From NCBI GenBank assembly GCA_030248825.1, contig JARCMB010000087.1, positions 1 to 5,749 of the forward strand: DNA of 5,749 bases, given 5' to 3'. The stretch is from Pseudanabaenaceae cyanobacterium MP8IB2.15 (lineage in GTDB: Bacteria > Cyanobacteriota > Cyanobacteriia > Pseudanabaenales > Pseudanabaenaceae). Below are positions 1 to 4,635 of this stretch, in pieces. Made by a program: the position numbers and the translations under genes. The notes below the pieces were generated by a model. It was not told the DNA's origin. It made no database searches and saw nothing but the letters and a program-made list of their open reading frames with translations. Positions within the stretch are counted from its first letter, which is position 1, and the number at the start of each line of letters is the position of its first letter.

Positions 1-302
1 CCCTTTGCCGCTTGAAGCTTGCTCAGTTGGGATGGAGTCAAGATCGCCTCGAACTGGGAACGAGACTGCTCTCCGATCTTCTTAAGCTGGCTTTTTTGCT
101 GTTCGGAGAGATTGAGCGAGGCAAGTCTGTCACCTCTCTTTTTCTGAGGATTCGGCTGGCTTTCTGTCTGGGTATTTTTCTGGGCAATGTTCTGAGCATT
201 GGTGATTTCAGGTAAAACTACACTAGAAAGAGCAATGCCACTGGGGATTACAACCGCACCAAGTAAAAACAAAATAGGCTTGAATTTCATCTGATTACTC
301 AT
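1..302 (-). CDS. Spy/CpxP-like exported protein, N-terminal 100 residues (runs off left edge)
   Basis: This frame is open from ATG at 302 down to base 1, giving 100 complete codons; the C-terminus lies outside the window. Residues 1-36 look like a Sec signal peptide: MSNQMKFK, a hydrophobic stretch at about 9-30, then a likely cleavage site TNA|QN after A36. A Gln/Asn/Lys-rich linker follows. Residues 60-100 are a charged, helical segment with two L-S/T-x-x-Q motifs, LSEQQ (65-69) and LTPSQ (88-92). Paired motifs of this kind mark the Spy/CpxP family of small helical periplasmic proteins, which act as refolding chaperones or envelope-stress sensors in enterobacteria. That role here is inferred from the motifs. 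A second ATG at 290 could also be the start, and neither has a clear ribosome binding site. The gene is on the same strand as rplT, 94 bases downstream of it, and probably has its own promoter. Confidence 0.72.
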   Translation of the reverse strand, partial: MSNQMKFKPILFLLGAVVIPSGIALSSVVLPEITNAQNIAQKNTQTESQPNPQKKRGDRLASLNLSEQQKSQLKKIGEQSRSQFEAILTPSQLSKLQAAK

Positions 303-318
303 AAGTCTTGTGTACCGA

Positions 319-342
319 TCGATTCAAGTTAATGTGAATCAA
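319..342. repeat. Inverted repeat upstream of the Spy-like gene
   Basis: The arms GATTCA (321-326) and TGAATC (335-340) are perfectly complementary around an 8-base spacer. One wobble pair and one further pair extend the stem when read as minus-strand RNA. It lies 17 bases upstream of the ATG at 302, so it could be a small operator or a leader hairpin. It has no T-tract and is not a typical intrinsic terminator for rplT. Confidence 0.3.
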
Positions 343-396
343 TGCGACAGTTCAGACTTCGGGGAATCGAAAAAGGTTCAAGCCGATTATTTTTAG

Positions 397-753
397 TTAT
401 TTCGCAGACTTAGCGGCAAGCTGAACCACTTGTGTGAAGGCAGCAGGATCTAAAATTGCTAACTGTGACAGCATCTTACGATTGATCTCGATGTTAGCTT
501 TTTTGATTTGACCCATCAGTCTGCTGTAGGTGATACCTTCTTGGCGAGCGGCAGCATTGATACGAGCAATCCACAGAGCGCGAAAATCTCTTTTCTTTTT
601 GCGGCGATCGCGATAGGCATTACGCAATGCCTTCATTACCTGCTGATTAGCAACGCGGAACAATCGAGAATGCGATCCGCGAAAACCTTTGGCTAATTTA
701 AGAACTTTTTTGCGGCGTTTTCGGGCTACATTACCGCGTTTGACTCTGGTCAT
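397..753 (-). CDS. rplT: 50S ribosomal protein L20
   Basis: The 118-residue product has the normal length for bacterial L20 and is recognisable throughout. It has a very basic N-terminal extension (MTRVKRGNVARKRRKK), then KGFRGSHSRLFRVANQ, the family signature around YRDRRKKKRDFRALWI (about residues 47-62), and a C-terminal globular part with INAAARQEGITYS and NRKMLSQLA. L20 binds 23S rRNA early in large-subunit assembly; in several bacteria it also represses translation of its own operon. It lies 50 bases downstream of rpmI on the same strand, the standard gene order, so the two are almost certainly cotranscribed. No Shine-Dalgarno sequence is evident before the ATG. A HIP1 octamer lies inside the gene at 604-611. 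Confidence 0.98.
   Translation of the reverse strand: MTRVKRGNVARKRRKKVLKLAKGFRGSHSRLFRVANQQVMKALRNAYRDRRKKKRDFRALWIARINAAARQEGITYSRLMGQIKKANIEINRKMLSQLAILDPAAFTQVVQLAAKSAK
604..611. repeat. HIP1 octamer GCGATCGC
   Basis: This is an exact copy of the palindromic octamer that is highly over-represented in many cyanobacterial genomes, here inside rplT. It is useful mainly as a taxonomic hint. Confidence 0.9.
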
Positions 754-803
754 AGTGTTTAACTTGTATTTTCAGGCGTTTGGAAAGTTATGAGATCGAG
801 AAG

Positions 804-1001
804 TTAGGCGTAGGGCATCATGGCGCTGACGCGATGGACATCAGTTTCATCTACCAGGGCCAGTTTAGACAGTCTATTCTTGCGACAGGTTGGCTTATGC
901 TCTAGCAGGTGATTCTTCATGGCATGGCGGCGTACGAACTTCCCAGAGCCAGTTGTGCGAAACCGCTTCGCAGCAGCTTTACGGGTTTTTAGTTTAGGCA
1001 T
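804..1001 (-). CDS. rpmI: 50S ribosomal protein L35
   Basis: The 65-residue product matches L35 from end to end: MPKLKTRKAAAKRFRTTGSGKFVRRHA at the start, the conserved KNHLLEHK block at about 29-36, and a C-terminal L-V-DETDVHRV-MMPY segment. L35 is a small basic protein of the large ribosomal subunit. It is followed 50 bases later by rplT. In many bacteria infC, encoding initiation factor IF3, directly precedes this pair. Here the upstream neighbour is instead a DUF721/DciA-like gene, so translation initiation and L35/L20 supply are uncoupled at this locus. The start codon is fixed by the conserved MPK N-terminus; the upstream bases show no clear ribosome binding site. Confidence 0.98.
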   Translation of the reverse strand: MPKLKTRKAAAKRFRTTGSGKFVRRHAMKNHLLEHKPTCRKNRLSKLALVDETDVHRVSAMMPYA

Positions 1002-1037
1002 TGGAGATATGGGTTGAAAAAAGACCTTTTCCAGCCT

Positions 1038-1046
1038 AGCATATCA
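1038..1046 (-). promoter_or_regulatory. Possible extended -10 promoter element for rpmI-rplT
   Basis: Read on the minus strand, the bases are TGATATGCT, which fits an extended -10 box (TGN followed by TATNNT). A start site about 7 bases further would give a leader of roughly 30 nucleotides before the rpmI ATG. The -35 region at the usual spacing (AATATT) is poor. The call rests on the -10 match and its position between the DUF721 gene and rpmI. Confidence 0.35.
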
Positions 1047-1071
1047 GACGCATTTACATGAATATTTTTAC

Positions 1072-1101
1072 TTAAGTGATCTCGATCTCAAGATCACTTA
1101 A
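1072..1101. repeat. Perfect 11-bp inverted repeat spanning the stop codon of the DUF721 gene
   Basis: Arms 1072-1082 and 1091-1101 are perfect reverse complements (core TAAGTGATCT / AGATCACTTA) around an 8-base spacer. The TGA stop of the DUF721 gene, at 1094-1096, lies within one arm. In minus-strand RNA this would be a stable hairpin between the DUF721 gene and rpmI. It is followed by AGTAAAAATATT rather than a U-tract, so it is not a textbook intrinsic terminator. It may act as a partial terminator, a processing site or an RNA-stability element, or as a protein-binding palindrome in DNA. Confidence 0.55.
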
Positions 1102-1648
1102 AAAGCTTAACAGCAGCACAAGCACGGCACATCTGCCATCTAGCCAATTCACCTGATGGAGTAGGGCATTTACACAGTGGACATTTCGGTAAACTTGCCG
1201 TGTTACTACCGATCGTTTTTGCCCATCGATCGAATGCTTCTAGGGCATCTTTGGGTTTTTCGATCGCTTGGGGTTTCTTTCTGGAGATCGCAATGCTACT
1301 GGGATGTTGAGAATCGGGTTGATAGGAGGATGATTTTTTTAACGTCGATCGCCATTTTGCAGTCGAGAAATGGATGTCTTGGATCGGCTCTCCCATACCT
1401 GCTATGAGTGGATGGAGCTTCGCTAAAATTCTCAGTCGCTCAAACATCAAGGCTTGTGACCATACTGAGCTAGAAACAGCTACCTGCAACACTTCTCGAT
1501 AAACTCCTGTCGGTCTGGTCTGAGCCGCCACAGAGTCCCCCACAATATTTGACCAGTGCTCCAAAATCCGCAAAAACCGCCGCTGTTGCTGCCAGTTGGT
1601 GTGAGCCTGAATATTACCGATGACTTGAGACAAACTAGTGAGAGACAT
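1094..1648 (-). CDS. DUF721 / DciA-like protein with C-terminal zinc ribbon
   Basis: The 184-residue product has the DUF721 pattern in its first hundred residues: EHWSNIVGDSVAAQTRP (30-46), then LQVAVSSSVWSQALMFER (54-71). This matches the family form W-x-x-IVG-x-x-VA-x-x-T-x-P, then a short beta region, then SSVW-x-Q-L. DUF721 includes DciA, the replicative helicase (DnaB) operator used by bacteria that lack DnaC or DnaI loaders, so a role at replication initiation is the best inference, not proven here. Residues 105-150 are a polar, probably flexible linker. The C-terminus carries a zinc ribbon: C156-x2-C159 and C174-x2-C177, with an extra C161 and the segment CPTPSGELARW between them. The ATG at 1648 fits the family N-terminus. 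It is divergent from the FAD oxidoreductase gene and 92 bases upstream of rpmI on the same strand. A gene name dciA would be reasonable but is not certain. Confidence 0.85.
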   Translation of the reverse strand: MSLTSLSQVIGNIQAHTNWQQQRRFLRILEHWSNIVGDSVAAQTRPTGVYREVLQVAVSSSVWSQALMFERLRILAKLHPLIAGMGEPIQDIHFSTAKWRSTLKKSSSYQPDSQHPSSIAISRKKPQAIEKPKDALEAFDRWAKTIGSNTASLPKCPLCKCPTPSGELARWQMCRACAAVKLFK

Positions 1649-1721
1649 ATCTTAGTGGTTTATATTACCGCCATAATAAGCTATTAATTGAATTAGCTTT
1701 TATCACGTTATCTAGATCCTC
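1649..1721. promoter_or_regulatory. Divergent promoter region between the DUF721 and FAD oxidoreductase genes
   Basis: These 73 AT-rich bases separate two divergently transcribed genes and must hold both promoters unless these lie inside the coding regions. The clearest symmetric feature is an imperfect 22-base palindrome at 1678-1699, with arms AAGCTA and TAGCTT. On the minus strand, TTAATA, 17 bases, then TATAAA (complement of 1659-1664) is a plausible promoter but would leave almost no leader. No convincing -35/-10 pair is visible for the plus-strand gene. Confidence 0.35.
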
Positions 1722-3773
1722 ATGCAACTATCCTTACGTTCGGTATTAAGTTTCAGCTCGATCGCAATGCCAATTTTTTTAACTACGATCTCTCCTGTTC
1801 TTGCTCAGCCAATTTCTCAGGCAGATCTCAAAACCAGTCGCGAGGTACAGTGTGACATTTTGATTGCAGGTGGGGGATTGGCAGGGGCAGGGGCAGCATA
1901 TGAAGGGCTGCTAGCAGGTCGTACTGTTTGCCTTACAGAAATCACAGACTGGCTGGGTGGACAAATCTCGGCTCAAGGTACGTCGGCATTGGATGAACGT
2001 AAGACTCAGAGAGATTTACTATTCTACGATCGAGGCTACTTAGAACTACGGCGTAGGATCGAACAACGTTATGGGATTCTCAATCCAGGCGGATGTTGGG
2101 TAAGCGCATCTTGCTTTATGCCCAAAGATGGCAATGAGATTTTGCTGGCGATGCTACAAGAGGCTGCCAAGAAGGGGAATGGGACTCTGGAATGGTATCC
2201 CAATACTGTGATTAAAGAGCTGGGTATTTCAGAAGGGAAAACGATCGATAGCGCGATCGCGATATCTCATAAACCTGCACCTAACGCCGCTCCACTTAAT
2301 ACTTTCCCTTTATCTCAAACTATCGCTGACGCATATACTTACAGAGACTCCAAGCTGTTTACTAAGACGGTAACAAAATTTGTGCCGAAGAAATCTGGAT
2401 CGGCAAATCAGCAGTCAGGGACAAACTGGTATGTAGTTGATGCCACGGAAACAGGAGAGTTAATTGGTTTAGCTGATGTCCCTTATCGTTTAGGTATCGA
2501 TCCGCTTTCTCATTTAGAACCAACATCATCGAGCGCGACTGGAGATAATTACTGTACTCAGGGATTTACTTATACTTTTGCGATGGAGGCAACTGCTGAG
2601 CCCCAGAAACATGATAAGCCTGAATTTTACGATCGCTTTGCACCATACTACAGCTACGAATTACCAAACTTAGCCAGCTTCCCATTCGTCTTTACCTATC
2701 GCCGCATCTTTACACCTAATCCTGCCAAGTTTAAGGATATTGATTTTGGTTTCTATAAAAAAGACGAGTCGATCGATGTCGGTGATATCTCGATGCAGAA
2801 CTGGACTTGGGGAAATGATTACCGCCCTGGCACTTCAGCCGATAATCTGATCTACAGTCGCGATCAATTGCGATCGACTGGACAGCTAAATCCTGGTGGC
2901 TGGATGGGAGGCCTGCGAGTTGAAACGCTGGCTCAAGCCGAATTACTAGCAAAAGGTTATTTTTACTGGCTGGTAGCTGGCACAACTGATTCTCAGCAAA
3001 CACAGGTGCCAAAGAAAACCTATCCCAACAATCGTTTTCTCTCTGGTTTGGATGCGCCAATGGGAACCGCACATGGTTTATCCAAATATCCGTATATGCG
3101 CGAAGGCAGGAGAATTATCGGACGACCTGGATGGGGCTTTCCTAATGGCTTTACGGTGTCAGAGATTGATATCTCACGCTTAAATTACAGTGATGAATAC
3201 TATCGCAAAAATCTATCGCCAGAAATGTATAGACTGCTGACCGCATCTTTAGCAGGGCTGGAGAGTGCGGCGGTGTTGGGTGGAAAACTTTCACCTGACC
3301 AAGTTAAATTGCGATCTCGATCGACGATCTATCCTGACTCGGTGGGTATCGGGCACTATGCGATCGACTTCCATCCATGTATGACGCTTAGCCCTGTAGA
3401 AAGTGTTGGCAACACCGAACGAGCGGGCGAAAGACGAGCGGGTGGTCAAGCTTATCCTTTCCAAATCCCTTTGAGGGCAATGATTCCTCAAAAAATTGAT
3501 AATCTGCTGGTCGCTGGTAAAAGTATTGCCACAAGCCATATTGCGGCGGCGGCTTATCGGGTGCACTCATTTGAATGGTCGTCAGGGGTAGCGGCGGGAA
3601 CCACTGCCGATTTCGCACTCAAAAACAAGATTATGCCCTATCAACTCGTGGACGATCTACCGCGCCAAGAACCAAAACTAGAAGAACTCCGTAAAATTCT
3701 CCAGCAGCAGGGCAACCCCACCGTTTTCCCAGACACATCGATCTTTAACGAAAATTGGAAAGGGTGGCAATAA
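1722..3773 (+). CDS. Exported FAD-dependent oxidoreductase (FAD_oxidored family)
   Basis: The 683-residue product begins with a Sec-type signal peptide: hydrophobic residues at about 5-26, with predicted cleavage at VLA|QP after A28. The mature part opens with a dinucleotide-binding fold, CDILIAGGGLAGAGAA (44-59), whose G-x-G-x-x-G loop is followed by TVCLTE, as expected for the FAD ADP moiety. Further family blocks are TDWLGGQ (75-81), GGCWVS (123-128), VVDATETGEL (238-247), YPDSVGIGHYAIDFHPC (537-553) and a C-terminal FAD-contacting block NLLVAGKSIATSHIA (594-608). This pattern fits the PF12831-type FAD-dependent oxidoreductases, common as uncharacterised secreted proteins in cyanobacteria. 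The substrate cannot be read from sequence. There is no twin-arginine motif, so export appears to be by Sec, with FAD bound outside the cytoplasm. It is divergent from the DUF721 gene, and DUF3172 follows 62 bases downstream. A HIP1 octamer lies at 2253-2260. Confidence 0.88.
   Translation: MQLSLRSVLSFSSIAMPIFLTTISPVLAQPISQADLKTSREVQCDILIAGGGLAGAGAAYEGLLAGRTVCLTEITDWLGGQISAQGTSALDERKTQRDLLFYDRGYLELRRRIEQRYGILNPGGCWVSASCFMPKDGNEILLAMLQEAAKKGNGTLEWYPNTVIKELGISEGKTIDSAIAISHKPAPNAAPLNTFPLSQTIADAYTYRDSKLFTKTVTKFVPKKSGSANQQSGTNWYVVDATETGELIGLADVPYRLGIDPLSHLEPTSSSATGDNYCTQGFTYTFAMEATAEPQKHDKPEFYDRFAPYYSYELPNLASFPFVFTYRRIFTPNPAKFKDIDFGFYKKDESIDVGDISMQNWTWGNDYRPGTSADNLIYSRDQLRSTGQLNPGGWMGGLRVETLAQAELLAKGYFYWLVAGTTDSQQTQVPKKTYPNNRFLSGLDAPMGTAHGLSKYPYMREGRRIIGRPGWGFPNGFTVSEIDISRLNYSDEYYRKNLSPEMYRLLTASLAGLESAAVLGGKLSPDQVKLRSRSTIYPDSVGIGHYAIDFHPCMTLSPVESVGNTERAGERRAGGQAYPFQIPLRAMIPQKIDNLLVAGKSIATSHIAAAAYRVHSFEWSSGVAAGTTADFALKNKIMPYQLVDDLPRQEPKLEELRKILQQQGNPTVFPDTSIFNENWKGWQ
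2253..2260. repeat. HIP1 octamer GCGATCGC
   Basis: An exact HIP1 octamer inside the FAD oxidoreductase gene, in the codons for the SAIAI segment at about residues 177-181. Confidence 0.9.
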
Positions 3774-3777
3774 TGGA

Positions 3778-3816
3778 CTACTAACCTAAATATTCTTCAA
3801 TCTGCTAACTTAGTAG
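3778..3816. repeat. Inverted repeat between the FAD oxidoreductase and DUF3172 genes
   Basis: CTACTAA (3778-3784) and TTAGTAG (3810-3816) are perfect 7-base complements with a 25-base spacer, starting 4 bases after the TAA stop of the FAD gene. The stem is short, AT-rich and has no T-tract, so it is at most a weak terminator or processing site. It could also be chance. Confidence 0.25.
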
Positions 3817-3835
3817 AGCATTTGGATTAAAAATT

Positions 3836-4384
3836 ATGGCTCGTCGTCGATCGACTGCACAACAAAATTACTCAAATTACTCAAACAGTCCTGGCAACTA
3901 TGCTGCACCTGCTGCTTCGCTGAGCAATAGTATTAAACTGGCGATCGCGGCGGCAATTTTTGCGATCGGGATTGGTGTGGGCGTGGCACTTTCTACGCTT
4001 AACCCCACAGCGCGAACCGTTGATGCGATTCGGCTAGACACGATCGCTCCCAGTCGAGATTTTTGCAACAACTACGGTGCATCAGCCATGGTGACAACTG
4101 TGCGGGTCTACACCACGCTTAACCCCTATAACGTTTTTGTCAGTCAGGTTGAACCAAAAGCAGGCTGTGTCGTCCTACCAAACAACTGGAACATTCTGTT
4201 GCAAAGACGGGCAATTAACGACCAAGAAATTCGTCAGTGTAAGGATCGGATGAACACATTTGGCTATACAGGTGAACTGGACAAGACTCCCCAAGTGGAC
4301 TGCGTGTATGAAAGCAAAGATGCCCAAGAAAAACTGACTGGGCCTGCTAATGCTCCTACCCCTGAACCCAACTCTCAAGGCTAA
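3836..4384 (+). CDS. DUF3172 family single-pass membrane protein
   Basis: The 182-residue product has a basic N-terminus (MARRR) and a short Asn/Tyr/Ser-rich stretch that includes NYSNYSN, encoded by a small direct repeat. One hydrophobic segment follows at about 33-54 (IKLAIAAAIFAIGIGVGVAL). The soluble domain after it carries the conserved DUF3172 blocks DFCNNYGASAMVTTVRVYTTLNPYNVFVSQ (75-104), PKAGCVVLPNNWNILLQRRAI (107-127) and IRQCKDRMNTFGYTGEL (132-148). It has four cysteines (77, 111, 135, 156) and a Pro-rich tail. The positive-inside rule predicts an inner N-terminus and a soluble domain on the lumen or periplasm side, where the cysteines could pair as disulfides. The family is conserved in cyanobacteria and plastid-bearing organisms and has no function I know of. 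It may be cotranscribed with the FAD gene 62 bases upstream. A HIP1 site lies at 3941-3948, in the membrane-segment codons. Confidence 0.85.
   Translation: MARRRSTAQQNYSNYSNSPGNYAAPAASLSNSIKLAIAAAIFAIGIGVGVALSTLNPTARTVDAIRLDTIAPSRDFCNNYGASAMVTTVRVYTTLNPYNVFVSQVEPKAGCVVLPNNWNILLQRRAINDQEIRQCKDRMNTFGYTGELDKTPQVDCVYESKDAQEKLTGPANAPTPEPNSQG
3941..3948. repeat. HIP1 octamer GCGATCGC
   Basis: An exact HIP1 octamer inside the DUF3172 gene, in the codons for the start of the transmembrane segment. Confidence 0.9.
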
Positions 4385-4429
4385 GCCCTGAAATTGCCCA
4401 AAATTGTAATGGCTAACACTGCTTCCCCT

Positions 4430-4443
4430 GTAACTTCACCTAC
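4430..4443. promoter_or_regulatory. NtcA-type binding site (GTA-N8-TAC)
   Basis: The bases GTAACTTCACCTAC fit the GTA-N8-TAC signature of NtcA, the CRP-family activator of cyanobacterial nitrogen assimilation, exactly. The gene downstream is glutamate synthase, a fitting target. In classical NtcA-activated promoters the -10 box (TAN3T) starts 22-23 bases after the TAC. Here TAAGAT starts after 28 bases, and at the exact 22-base spacing the hexamer is only GATTGT. The site is therefore a good sequence match with imperfect promoter geometry. Confidence 0.5.
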
Positions 4444-4574
4444 AATATTAAGACAATTGTTGAGAGATTGTTAAGATAGCCAATGTCATTTACTTAGCTA
4501 GATCTTCTCTGGCGTTAACCGAATGGGCAAGTTTTGATTAAGCTTAGCTAAAATTAAAATAGCTCCTTATATTT

Positions 4575-4619
4575 TGAGTAATTGAGCTGCTACTTGACGA
4601 ATTTTTCGATCACTACTCA
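4575..4619 (+). other. Potential nested stem-loop in the glutamate synthase leader
   Basis: The outer arms TGAGTA (4575-4580) and TACTCA (4614-4619) pair perfectly. Inside, TGACGAA (4595-4601) pairs with TTCG-A-TCA (4605-4612) with one bulged A and a 3-base loop. The structure ends 16 bases before the GTG start and could affect translation initiation. It does not match any riboswitch I recognise, and the stems are short. Confidence 0.25.
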
Positions 4620-4635
4620 GTAATAAGTAAGTCGC

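Larger units (their letters stand above)
4385..4635 (+). promoter_or_regulatory. Upstream regulatory region of glutamate synthase
   Basis: This 251-base gap has no credible coding frame. It contains an NtcA-type palindrome at 4430-4443 and a -10-like TAAGAT at 4472-4477. Further along are an AT-rich stretch with the possible -10 boxes TAAAAT and TATATT (about 4550-4575), and a potential nested stem at 4575-4619 just before the start codon. CTTAGCTA occurs twice. I see no clear terminator for the DUF3172 gene, so some read-through into glutamate synthase is possible. Confidence 0.6.

Noticed and set aside
12..215. Plus-strand frame of 67 codons at the left edge
   Set aside because: It is antisense to the Spy-like frame, which has a signal peptide and family motifs. 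The plus-strand product resembles nothing I recognise.
508..696. Plus-strand frame of 62 codons inside rplT
   Set aside because: It lies wholly antisense to a confidently identified ribosomal protein gene.
1072..1101. Canonical Rho-independent terminator
   Set aside because: The stem is good, but no T-tract follows on either strand, so I report it only as an inverted repeat of uncertain role.
1177..1407. Plus-strand frame of 76 codons inside the DUF721 gene
   Set aside because: It is antisense to a recognisable conserved gene and has no motif or start signal.
2731..3618. Three minus-strand frames inside the FAD oxidoreductase gene
   Set aside because: Two overlap each other, and all are antisense to conserved FAD-family sequence. 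They look like by-products of its codon composition.
4175..4378. Minus-strand frame of 67 codons inside the DUF3172 gene
   Set aside because: It is antisense to conserved DUF3172 blocks, with no independent support.
4406..4419. Second NtcA-type box (GTA-N8-CAC)
   Set aside because: The right half is CAC rather than TAC, so the match is too degenerate beside the exact site at 4430.
4385..4635. Glutamine riboswitch (glnA motif) upstream of glutamate synthase
   Set aside because: Such elements occur before cyanobacterial nitrogen genes, but I could not find the conserved core sequence as I know it. The stems present are short.
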